64,000 bases of DNA from Azoarcus sp. GTDB lineage: Bacteria; Pseudomonadota; Gammaproteobacteria; Burkholderiales; Rhodocyclaceae. Every line of letters begins with the position of its first letter. The first letter of the stretch is position 1. The position numbers and the translations under genes are program-made. The notes under the pieces are model-generated. The model was not told the origin of the DNA, searched no databases, and saw only the letters and a program-made list of their open reading frames with translations. The stretch lies in contig JAUVVG010000007.1 in NCBI GenBank assembly GCA_030604735.1, positions 1 through 64,000 on the forward strand, written 5' to 3'. Below are positions 25,860-33,837 of the stretch, piece after piece.

Positions 25860-27965
25860 TCAAACCGAGGTCGACTGCCAGCGCTTCATGAAGCCCGGCG
25901 CCTCCGGTCCGGTACGGAAACGTGCTTCGCTCAGCAGGCGCAACTCGAATTCCGCTCCGTGACCGGGTTCGCTGCGGGCGACGATCTGCCCGCCGTAGCG
26001 TTCGACGATCGCGTAGCTGACCGACAGACCCAGCCCGGTGCCGCTCTCCTTCTTCGTGGTGAAGAACGGATCGAAGATGGTCGGCAGATGCTCCGGGGCG
26101 ATGCCTTGGCCGGTATCGGACACGACCAGCCGCACCCCTTCGAGCCGACCCTGGTCATCCCGCCAGTCCTCGCTGGTGATCCGCAGTGTGCCGCCTTGCG
26201 CCATCGCATGCGCCGCATTGACGATCAGGTTGATCAACACCTGCTGCAACTCGCTGCGATTGATCTCGACCGTCGTGGTGGTGGCGAAATCGGTCCGGAT
26301 CTCGATGTCGCTGCGCGCGAGGGTGTGGCGGGTCAGCACCAGGCAGTCGGCGACGACCTCGCCGACGTCGACCGCCTCGGTATAGCCCGCGAAATCACCC
26401 GGACGGGCGAATTGCAACAGCTTGGTGACGATCTGGCGGATCCGGTCCACCTGTTGGTGGATCAGCCGGATCTCCTCGCGCACCGGCTCGGCGGCCGGGC
26501 CGAGCAGATCCCGCATCAGGTCGAGATTGCCCTGGATCACCGCCACCGGGTTGTTCACCTCGTGCGCGACCCCGGCGGTCAGTTCGCCGATCGCCGCCAG
26601 CTTCTCGGTCATCACCAGCTGCTGCTGGGCACGCCGCAAGGTCTCGTTGGCTTCGCGCAACTCGGCCGTGCGCTCGGCCACCTTGCGATCCAGTTCGTCC
26701 GCCCAGCGCTGCAGTTCGGCCCGCTTGGCCGCGAGATTGTCGAGCAAATGATCGAACTCCACCGCCAGCCGGCCGAGTTCATCCCGGCTCTCCACCGCGC
26801 CGACCCGGGCCGAGGCATCGCCGCGCTCGATCGTCTGGATCACCCGATTCATCCGCTCGATCGGTTGGAACACGCTGCGCGCCCAGCGCAGGCTGAGCAG
26901 CGAGCCGCCTATGCTGATCAGCACGAACACCCCGAACAAGGCCAGCATTGCCTGGCGCATCGCCTCGCGCAGCGGCGCCTCCAGAAAACCCACATACAAC
27001 ATGCCGATCCGCTCGCCACGCCCATCGACGATGGGCTCGTAGCCGGACACATAGTCGTCATTGACAACGAAGGCGGTGCCCAGCCAGGGTTCGCCCCGAC
27101 CCAGCACCTGGTCGCGCACCGCCTGCGAAACCCGCGTGCCGAGCGCGCGCTCGCCCGCGAACAGGCGCACGTTGGTCGCAATCCGGGTATCGTCCAGAAA
27201 CAGCGTGGCGGTGCCGCGACTGCCCAGCGGGAGCGAGCCTTCCCGATAGACGATCGCATTGATCCGGTCCACCAGTTCGAGATTGCCGTTGAGCAACACC
27301 CCGCCTTCGAGCACACCGACCCGCTCGCCGGTGCGGTCATACACCGGGGCCGCCGCATGGATGACCATGCCTCTATCCTCGGCAGTGCGGGGGTCGGGTG
27401 CCGCGGCGACGGTCGGCACCAGCGGCTGCCAGGCACGCCGCCGCAGTTCCGGCGCGATCGCCTCCAGCGCCTCGGGCGCGAAACGCTCCAGCGTCACATG
27501 CGCTCGCGCCGCCAGGGCGGCCTCGACCACTGGCCAGTCGGCACGCTCCCCGGCTGGGGGACGGGTATCTCGGGAACTCGCGCGCGGCTGGGCATGGGTG
27601 TCCAGAAACAACAGGAAGTCCAGCCCACGCTGCTCGGCAAGCAGGGATAGCAGCTCGGAAAACTCGATCTGGCCGGCGGCATCGACGCTGATCACCAGAT
27701 GGCTGGACGAGGCCAGCGCGCTGACATCGCGCCCGACCCCGACCTTGACCCGCTCGAAGTACTCCTGCGCGGTGATCATGTCGGAGCCGACCTTGTAGGT
27801 CAGCAGGCGCTCATAGGCCTGGCTGCCCCAAACCCAGACCAGCGCCAGCAACAACGGCACACCGAACAACAGCGGAGCGAGCACCAGCGCGATCAGCTTG
27901 AGCCGGACCGAGCTGCGGAACCGGCCAGACAGCGTGGTGCCTAGCCCACGGTCCCCGACGGTCAA
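25860..27965 (-). CDS. Membrane sensor histidine kinase paired with the NtrC-type regulator
   Basis: The kinase has 701 residues. Transmembrane segment 1 (about 25-47) is followed by a large periplasmic sensing region of Cache type (to about 335), a second membrane segment (LALFGVFVLISIGGSLLS), HAMP, a coiled coil (AELREANETLRRAQQQL), HisKA with phosphorylated His468 in GVAHEVNNP, and an HATPase domain with N-box, DTGQGIAP and GTGLGLS. The earliest start available is a TTG at 27965, directly behind a hairpin; no later start fits, since the first membrane segment follows closely. The ligand is unknown; Cache domains usually bind small organic acids. Confidence 0.92.
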   Translation of the reverse strand: MTVGDRGLGTTLSGRFRSSVRLKLIALVLAPLLFGVPLLLALVWVWGSQAYERLLTYKVGSDMITAQEYFERVKVGVGRDVSALASSSHLVISVDAAGQIEFSELLSLLAEQRGLDFLLFLDTHAQPRASSRDTRPPAGERADWPVVEAALAARAHVTLERFAPEALEAIAPELRRRAWQPLVPTVAAAPDPRTAEDRGMVIHAAAPVYDRTGERVGVLEGGVLLNGNLELVDRINAIVYREGSLPLGSRGTATLFLDDTRIATNVRLFAGERALGTRVSQAVRDQVLGRGEPWLGTAFVVNDDYVSGYEPIVDGRGERIGMLYVGFLEAPLREAMRQAMLALFGVFVLISIGGSLLSLRWARSVFQPIERMNRVIQTIERGDASARVGAVESRDELGRLAVEFDHLLDNLAAKRAELQRWADELDRKVAERTAELREANETLRRAQQQLVMTEKLAAIGELTAGVAHEVNNPVAVIQGNLDLMRDLLGPAAEPVREEIRLIHQQVDRIRQIVTKLLQFARPGDFAGYTEAVDVGEVVADCLVLTRHTLARSDIEIRTDFATTTTVEINRSELQQVLINLIVNAAHAMAQGGTLRITSEDWRDDQGRLEGVRLVVSDTGQGIAPEHLPTIFDPFFTTKKESGTGLGLSVSYAIVERYGGQIVARSEPGHGAEFELRLLSEARFRTGPEAPGFMKRWQSTSV

Positions 27966-27990
27966 ACGCCCGCCCCAGCGGAACGGGCGT
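27966..27990 (-). terminator. Hairpin between htpX and the sensor kinase
   Basis: ACGCCCG (27966-27972) and CGGGCGT (27984-27990) form a 7-bp stem with an 11-nt loop, followed on the minus strand by TTTGACC. It sits after htpX and ends at the TTG start codon of the kinase, so it could end htpX transcripts or mask kinase translation. Confidence 0.4.
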
Positions 27991-28064
27991 CGAAGGACAG
28001 GACCCTGGCCGGGCGACTAGCGCGCATCGATGCGAAGGAGCCTACGCTGCAATGCTGGAGCGGG

Positions 28065-28910
28065 TCAGACCCTGCCGACCATCGCCCGCAACTTTGCGAT
28101 CCGGTCCTGGGTCGCCGGATGGGTCGAGAACAGGCCGCGCAAACCACCGCCCGAGAGCGGATTCATGATCATCATCTGAGCAGTTTCCGGGTGCTGCTCG
28201 GCGGCCTGCATCGGGATACCCTTGGCGTAGGCTTCGATCTTGGCCAGCGCGCTGGCCAGCGCTTCCGGGTCGCCGGAAATCTCGGCCCCGCCGCGATCGG
28301 CGCCGAACTCGCGAGTGCGGGAGATCGCCATCTGGATGATCATCGCGGCCATCGGCGCCAGGATCATCATCAGGATCGCGAACACCGGATGCGGGCGGTT
28401 CTCGCCGCGTCCGCCGAAGAACATGCCGAACTGGGCCAGCATCGAGATCGCGCCGGCCACGGTCGCCGACATGGTCGAGATCAGGATGTCGCGGTTCTTC
28501 ACATGCGCCAGTTCATGCGCCATCACCCCGCGCAGTTCGCGCTCGGACAGCATGCGGATGATGCCGGTGGTCGCCGCGACCGCGGCATTGTCCGGGTTGC
28601 GCCCGGTCGCGAAGGCGTTCGGCTGGGCCTCGTCGATGATGTAGACCTTGGGCATGGGCAGGTTGGCGCGCTGGGCGAGCTCCCGCACCATGTTGTACAG
28701 GTAGGGCGACGAGCTCGCGTCGATCTGGCGCGCGTTGTACATCTTGAGCACCATCTTGTCCGAAAACCAGTAGGCCCAGACGTTCATCGCGCCGCCGAAC
28801 ACGAGCGCCATCAACATGCCATCGCGGCCGCCGATCATCGCACCGACCGCGCCGAACAGCGCGACGATGCCTGCCATCAGGATGGAGGTCTTTACCCAGT
28901 TACCGAACAT
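28065..28910 (-). CDS. htpX: Membrane zinc metalloprotease HtpX (M48)
   Basis: HtpX degrades damaged inner-membrane proteins. The 281-residue protein has two N-terminal hydrophobic segments (about 7-27 and 31-49), the zinc site HELAH (His132, Glu133, His136), a further pair of hydrophobic segments after it, and the third ligand region [12 protein letters not shown]. Length and layout are standard. It precedes fmt on the same strand, with 98 bp in between; def-fmt-htpX is a common betaproteobacterial order. Confidence 0.95.
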   Translation of the reverse strand: MFGNWVKTSILMAGIVALFGAVGAMIGGRDGMLMALVFGGAMNVWAYWFSDKMVLKMYNARQIDASSSPYLYNMVRELAQRANLPMPKVYIIDEAQPNAFATGRNPDNAAVAATTGIIRMLSERELRGVMAHELAHVKNRDILISTMSATVAGAISMLAQFGMFFGGRGENRPHPVFAILMMILAPMAAMIIQMAISRTREFGADRGGAEISGDPEALASALAKIEAYAKGIPMQAAEQHPETAQMMIMNPLSGGGLRGLFSTHPATQDRIAKLRAMVGRV

Positions 28911-29008
28911 TGCCGTGTTTCCTGTCTGTGTCAGTCGATTGCATTCAAGATGGGGACGTCGCGTGGGCTTTCAAGCCGTGCCGGGAGCCGAAGCAGCGGG
29001 CCTGGCGC

Positions 29009-29995
29009 TCAAGACAACGTGAAGGATTCGCCCGGAGAGACAGGAAATCCGCGCAGGAATTCCCCTGCCGACATGCGCCGGCTCCCCGGGCGTTGCAAAT
29101 CGATCAGGCGCAGGGCGCCCTCGCCGCAGGCCACCCGCACGCCCTTGCCGTCCGCGCCCAGCACCTCGCCCGGCGCACCGCCACCCTCGACCGGCTCGGC
29201 CTGCCATATCTTGATCACGGTGTCGCTCAGACGGCCGGTCGCCACCGGGAAAGGGTTGAAGGCCCGCACCGCGCGGTCGAGTTCGATCGCGGGACGACGC
29301 CAGTCGATCGCCGCTTCTTCGCGGCTGATCTTGTCGGCATAAGTCACGCCGGCCTCGGGCTGCGGGGTTTCGGTCAGTGGCCCGGCCGAGAGTTGCAGCA
29401 GGGTCTCGACGATCATCTCGGCGCCGAGCGCGGCGAGCTTGTCATGCAGGCTGGCGGTGGTGTCCCGCGGCAGGATGGGCAGCGCGCGCATCGCCAGCAT
29501 CGGCCCGGTATCCAGGCCTTCATCCATGCGCATGATGGTGATGCCGGTTTCAGCGTCGCCGGCTTCGATCGCGCGGTGGATGGGCGCCGCTCCGCGCCAG
29601 CGCGGCAGCAGCGAGGCATGGATGTTGATGCAGCCCAGCCGCGGCAAGGCAAGCACTGGGGGAGGCAGGATCAGGCCGTAGGCCGCGACCACCAGCACGT
29701 CCGGCGCAGACGCCGCCAGCGCGGCGCGCTGCGCATCGGTGCGCAGTCTCTCGGGCTGATCCACCGCGATGCCGTGCGCGAGCGCGAGCTGCTTGACCGG
29801 ACTGGCGACCAGCTTCATGCCACGCCCGGCTGGGCGATCCGGCTGGGTGAGCACCAAGGGCACCTCGAAACCCGCCTCGATAATCGCCTCCAGGGCCGCC
29901 GAGGCGAAAGCCGGTGTCCCCGCGAACGCCACTTTCAGGGACACGCCCGACCCCGACGCCTGCCCGCCGGAGGGTATTTGGTTCGTCGGCGTCAC
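29009..29995 (-). CDS. fmt: Methionyl-tRNA formyltransferase
   Basis: Fmt transfers a formyl group from 10-formyltetrahydrofolate to initiator Met-tRNA. The product is 328 residues from the GTG at 29995, which overlaps the def stop in a GTGA arrangement; a GTG at 29944 would give the more usual N terminus [14 protein letters not shown] and cannot be excluded. Catalytic-site motifs are [20 protein letters not shown] (Asn and His) and [11 protein letters not shown] (Asp). The C-terminal OB-like domain binds tRNA. It is coupled to def. Confidence 0.96.
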   Translation of the reverse strand: MTPTNQIPSGGQASGSGVSLKVAFAGTPAFASAALEAIIEAGFEVPLVLTQPDRPAGRGMKLVASPVKQLALAHGIAVDQPERLRTDAQRAALAASAPDVLVVAAYGLILPPPVLALPRLGCINIHASLLPRWRGAAPIHRAIEAGDAETGITIMRMDEGLDTGPMLAMRALPILPRDTTASLHDKLAALGAEMIVETLLQLSAGPLTETPQPEAGVTYADKISREEAAIDWRRPAIELDRAVRAFNPFPVATGRLSDTVIKIWQAEPVEGGGAPGEVLGADGKGVRVACGEGALRLIDLQRPGSRRMSAGEFLRGFPVSPGESFTLS

Positions 29996-30495
29996 GCGGT
30001 GATCCGGGCTTTTTTGGCGAGCTTGCTCTTGATCCGGTTGAGCTTGAGGTTGGATAGATACTCGACGAAGACCTTGCCGTCGAGATGATCGATCTCGTGC
30101 TGCACGCAGACCGAAAGCAAGCCCTCTGCTTCGAACTCGAACGGCTGGCCGTTCGCGTCCAGCGCGCGCACCCTGACATGCTCGGCCCGGGTCACGCTCT
30201 CGTAGATGCCGGGCACCGACAAACAGCCTTCCTCGTAAGTCTGTTCGCCATCCTTCTCGATGATCTCGGGGTTGATCAAGGCCATCAGCTCGGACTTGTC
30301 CTCGGAGACATCGATGACGATGACGCGTTCATGGACATTGACCTGGGTGGCCGCCAGGCCGATGCCGGGCGCCTCGTACATGGTCTCGGCCATGTCGGCG
30401 ATCAATTGCCGGATTCGGTCATCCACCACCTTCACCGGCACCGCGCGGGTGTGGAGTCTGGGGTCGGGATAGCGGAGAATGGGTAGGAGTGCCAT
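29992..30495 (-). CDS. def: Peptide deformylase
   Basis: Def removes the formyl group from new proteins. The 167-residue enzyme has all three motifs: GIGLAATQV (45-53), EEGCLSVPG with metal ligand Cys91, and QHEIDHLDG with ligands His133 and His137 and catalytic Glu134. This is the classical type I enzyme. It is divergent from the LysM-dprA operon and followed without a gap by fmt. Confidence 0.97.
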   Translation of the reverse strand: MALLPILRYPDPRLHTRAVPVKVVDDRIRQLIADMAETMYEAPGIGLAATQVNVHERVIVIDVSEDKSELMALINPEIIEKDGEQTYEEGCLSVPGIYESVTRAEHVRVRALDANGQPFEFEAEGLLSVCVQHEIDHLDGKVFVEYLSNLKLNRIKSKLAKKARITA

Positions 30496-30542
30496 AAGAA
30501 TGCTTGCCGGGTTATGTCTTTACGTGCAGAATTTCAAGTGCT

Positions 30543-30554
30543 TTGGCATGCCAA
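30543..30554. promoter_or_regulatory. 12-bp palindrome between def and the LysM gene
   Basis: TTGGCATGCCAA is a perfect palindrome lying 48 bp upstream of def and 129 bp upstream of the divergent LysM gene. It could be an operator, but no factor is suggested by the sequence. Confidence 0.25.
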
Positions 30555-30682
30555 GCAGAGTTGTCCCGCGTGTTTGCGCCAATTCTATCGGCAATTGAAT
30601 CGAGACTGCGGATTGGACCCATTGCCGGTCGCCTGTGTTCCGGCCTCGGGATTGTCCGGTCTGCTCCAATCGGAAGCGAGCA

Positions 30683-31837
30683 ATGATCCGCATTATATTC
30701 CCTCTCCTGTTCGCCGTTGCGGCCCTTGCGAGCACCCCGGCCCTCTCCCAGTCCGGCCAGCCGGTCGCCCTGGCCGACAATGCGCCAGATTCCTACACCG
30801 TGGTGCGCGGCGACACGCTGTGGGGGATTTCGGGGCGCTTCCTGCAACAACCCTGGCGCTGGCCGGAAGTCTGGCGCCTCAACCGCGAGCAGATCCGCAA
30901 CCCGCATCTGATCTACCCGGGGCAGGTCATCTTCCTCGATCGCAGCGGACCCTACCTCTCGATCGGGCGCCGCATCGGTGGCGACCAGCGGCTGTCGCCA
31001 CAGGTCTATTCCGAACCGCTGGACGACGCGATCGCGAGCATTCCGCTGCAGGACATCGAGCCCTTCCTGACCAGGCCGCTGATCGTGGACGAAGCCGATC
31101 TGGTCAATGCGGCGACCGTCGTCGCGACCGAAACCAGCCGGGTGTTCATGGGCAACGGCGACACCATCTTCGCCAAGGACATCACCCCGGGCGGCGGTAC
31201 TTGGCAGATTTTCCGTCAGGCCAAGCCACTTAACGACCCACTCACCGGCGAGTTGCTCGCCTACGAAGCCGATTTTCTCGGATCTGCCCGTGTCGTCGAA
31301 CTCGGTCGGGCGCCGCCGCAGGAAGCCACCCCCACCCAGATCGTGTGGCGGCACCCTAGCGAGCTCGCCCCGGGGGAAGAGCCCTGGGACGATCCAGAAG
31401 CCGCCAAGCGCAGTAGCTTCGGCGGCACCCCGGCCACCCTCCACATCATCAGTGCGGTCGAGGAGATCGGCACCGGGGACAAATTGCTCCTCAGTGACCG
31501 TCCGCAAGTCTTCGCCTATGTGCCACGCGCGCCGGAAACACAGATCGACGGACGCCTGATCGGCATCTATCGGGGCGTGATCGCCGCCGGCCGGCACAGC
31601 GTGGTGACCCTCAACGTCGGCGCTCGCGACGGTCTGGAGCAAGGCCACGTGCTCGCGCTGTACCGCAACCGGGGCAGCGTGAACTACACCGAAAAGGGGG
31701 TGACCGAGACCTTCGATCTGCCCGAGAACCGCTACGGCCTGGCCTTCGTGTTCCGTGTCTTCGATCGGGTCGCCTATGCACTGGTGATGGACAGCGACGG
31801 ACAGGTCACGATCGGCGACAGCATCCGCACGCCCTGA
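30683..31837 (+). CDS. LysM-domain exported protein upstream of dprA
   Basis: The protein has 384 residues from the ATG at 30683, which has a purine-rich site (GGAAGCGAG) upstream; an in-frame start 48 bp earlier lacks one. A signal peptide (MIRIIFPLLFAVAALASTPA) is followed by one LysM domain at about 37-86 (SYTVVRGDTLWGISGRF ... YPGQVIFL), a peptidoglycan-binding module. The rest has no catalytic motif I can see. Homologues regularly precede dprA in betaproteobacteria. It probably binds cell wall in the periplasm. Confidence 0.9.
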   Translation: MIRIIFPLLFAVAALASTPALSQSGQPVALADNAPDSYTVVRGDTLWGISGRFLQQPWRWPEVWRLNREQIRNPHLIYPGQVIFLDRSGPYLSIGRRIGGDQRLSPQVYSEPLDDAIASIPLQDIEPFLTRPLIVDEADLVNAATVVATETSRVFMGNGDTIFAKDITPGGGTWQIFRQAKPLNDPLTGELLAYEADFLGSARVVELGRAPPQEATPTQIVWRHPSELAPGEEPWDDPEAAKRSSFGGTPATLHIISAVEEIGTGDKLLLSDRPQVFAYVPRAPETQIDGRLIGIYRGVIAAGRHSVVTLNVGARDGLEQGHVLALYRNRGSVNYTEKGVTETFDLPENRYGLAFVFRVFDRVAYALVMDSDGQVTIGDSIRTP

Positions 31838-31926
31838 TCCCGAAGCCGATCTGATCCATTGCGGAGCGGGCGCCGGACGTCCCTCCGCAGTGCTGCTTCC
31901 TTGATTCACTTTCAAGCCCCATCGCG

Positions 31927-33057
31927 ATGAGCGACCACGCCGACTGGCTCAGGCTGACCCTGACACCGGGCCTGGGCCCGACCGCGCAGCGCGCACTGCT
32001 GGCTGCGTTCGGTCTGCCCGGGCAAATCTTCGCGGCGGCACGCAGCGCAATCGTCTCGATTGCCGGCGCCGAGGCGACCGAGCGGCTGTTGTCACCCCCG
32101 GACCGCACCCAGATCGATCAGACCCTGACCTGGATCGCCGAGCCGGGTCATCACTTGGTCACGCTGGCCGACGCCGACTACCCGCAGGCCCTGCTGACGA
32201 TTGCTGATCCGCCGGTACTGCTTTATGTCATAGGCGATCGGGGCGCCTTGAACCGGGCCGGGCTCGCGATCGTCGGCGCGCGCTCATCGACCGCCCAGGG
32301 TGTCGCCAACGCGGAAGCCTTCGCCACCAGCCTCGCCGAAGCCGGGCTGGGCATCATCAGCGGACTGGCGCTGGGCATAGACGCGGCCGCCCACCGCGGG
32401 GCCCTCGCGGCACCCGACGGCTGCACGATCGCGGTCATCGGCACCGGCGCGGACCGGGTCTATCCGGCGCGCAACCGGACGCTCGCACACACCATCGCGA
32501 CCCGTGGTGCAATCATCAGCGAGTATCCGCTCGGCACACCGCCTTTGCCCCACAACTTTCCGCGGCGCAACCGGATCATCGCCGGCCTCGGGCTGGGCGT
32601 GCTGGTGGTCGAAGCGGCCTTGAACAGTGGCTCGCTGATCACCGCCCGTCTCGCGGCCGAAGCCGGGCGCGAGGTGTTCGCAATCCCGGGATCGATCCAT
32701 TCGCCGACCGCGCGCGGCTGCCATCGCCTGATCCGGGATGGCGCCAAGCTGGTCGAAACCGCCTCCGACATTCTGGAGGAGCTGCGCCTCGCCGACCCGC
32801 CCACCGCCTTGCAAGCGACCTCACGACGAGGTCGGCCGGCAACAAGCCCGCGTCGGCAGGAGACCCTCGGACCCGTGCCGCCTGCCGACCCGGACAGCGT
32901 GCGCGTACTCGCGGCACTCGGTCACGACCCAGCCGATATCGACACCCTGGCTACCCGATCCGGCTTGACGCTGGATGCGCTGTACGCCATCCTGCTGCCA
33001 TTGGAACTGGACGGCCACATCAGCCGTTTGCCGGGAGGCCGGTTCCAGCGCCTATGA
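31927..33057 (+). CDS. dprA: DNA-processing protein DprA (Smf)
   Basis: DprA binds incoming single-stranded DNA and loads RecA during natural transformation. It has 376 residues: an N-terminal SAM-like region, the Rossmann-like DprA fold with GARSSTAQG, SGLALGIDAAAHRGAL, GTGADRVYPARN and FPRRNRIIAGL, and a C-terminal winged-helix (DML1-like) domain from about residue 310. It follows the LysM gene by 89 bp and precedes smg by 18 bp. Presence of dprA does not by itself prove competence. Confidence 0.96.
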   Translation: MSDHADWLRLTLTPGLGPTAQRALLAAFGLPGQIFAAARSAIVSIAGAEATERLLSPPDRTQIDQTLTWIAEPGHHLVTLADADYPQALLTIADPPVLLYVIGDRGALNRAGLAIVGARSSTAQGVANAEAFATSLAEAGLGIISGLALGIDAAAHRGALAAPDGCTIAVIGTGADRVYPARNRTLAHTIATRGAIISEYPLGTPPLPHNFPRRNRIIAGLGLGVLVVEAALNSGSLITARLAAEAGREVFAIPGSIHSPTARGCHRLIRDGAKLVETASDILEELRLADPPTALQATSRRGRPATSPRRQETLGPVPPADPDSVRVLAALGHDPADIDTLATRSGLTLDALYAILLPLELDGHISRLPGGRFQRL

Positions 33058-33075
33058 ATTCCCTGTGCTGAGCCC

Positions 33076-33543
33076 ATGTTCGACATCCTCGTCTATCTCT
33101 TCGAAAACTACGTCCGCGCCGAGGCCTGTCCCGAATCCGAACATCTCGCGCGCAAGCTGACCGCCGCCGGATTCGAGCACGAGGAGATCTCCGAAGCGCT
33201 GGAATGGCTGTCCGGGCTGCGCGAAAGCACCGCATCGCGACCGACCATCGTCGCGCCCCGTTCGGACACGGTGCGCATCTATGCGCCGGAAGAGGAGTCC
33301 CGCATCGACGTCGAATGCCGTGGCTTTCTGGTTTTCCTTGAAAGCGCCGGCGTGCTGGACCCGACCATGCGCGAGTTGATCATCGACCGCGCCCTGGCCC
33401 TGGACGGTTTCAGCCTCAATCTCCATCGTCTGAAGGTGATCGTGCTGATCGTGATGTGGCAGCAGGATCGTGCGCTGGACACGCTGATCCTGGACGAATT
33501 GCTGACCGGCGAAGGGGACGAGGAATACATCGTCCTGCAGTAG
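33076..33543 (+). CDS. smg: Smg protein (DUF494)
   Basis: The 155-residue acidic protein starts MFDILVYLFENYVRAEACPE and contains LIIDRALALDGFSLNLHRLKVIVLIVMWQQ, both typical of Smg. The gene lies directly after dprA, as in E. coli and many proteobacteria. The molecular function is unknown; the conserved link with dprA and a topoisomerase gene hints at DNA handling. Confidence 0.93.
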   Translation: MFDILVYLFENYVRAEACPESEHLARKLTAAGFEHEEISEALEWLSGLRESTASRPTIVAPRSDTVRIYAPEEESRIDVECRGFLVFLESAGVLDPTMRELIIDRALALDGFSLNLHRLKVIVLIVMWQQDRALDTLILDELLTGEGDEEYIVLQ

Positions 33544-33594
33544 GTTCGGACCGGCTCGAACCATGACGCGCGACTTGCAGCAACGCGGCCGCGC

Positions 33595-33624
33595 TTGCAA
33601 GCCCTGCATCGGCGTGCTTATCAT
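33595..33624 (+). promoter_or_regulatory. Possible sigma-70 promoter for topB
   Basis: TTGCAA (33595-33600), an 18-bp spacer and TATCAT (33619-33624) lie in the 294-bp gap between smg and topB. Transcription from here would give a leader of about 205 nt. The rest of the gap holds no gene that I can support. Confidence 0.4.
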
Positions 33625-33801
33625 GCGCCGCATCGGAGGTCCGCTGGCATAAGCTGCGGGTCGTGTCGTGGATGGCGACCTGACCGTCCTCCAGCCCATG
33701 GTCATGTCTTCATCCGCTCGGCAATCGCAATCGGTCATGGTCTGAACCAGATGCAGATCACGCAGTCCAGACTGTTCGTCTGAACCGAATACCATTAACT
33801 C

Positions 33802-33820
33802 GGGAGCCCGCCAGGCTCCC
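33802..33820 (+). promoter_or_regulatory. Hairpin just before the topB start codon
   Basis: GGGAGCC and GGCTCCC form a perfect 7-bp stem with the loop CGCCA, ending 17 nt before the topB ATG. No T run follows, so it is not a terminator in sense direction; it could affect ribosome access. Confidence 0.35.
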
Positions 33821-33837
33821 CAAGGTAGCCCCACAGC

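Noticed and set aside
30543-30554. Sigma-54 promoter at the TTGGCATGCC sequence upstream of def
   Set aside because: No GC at the correct -12 distance on either strand; the sequence is better described as a simple palindrome.
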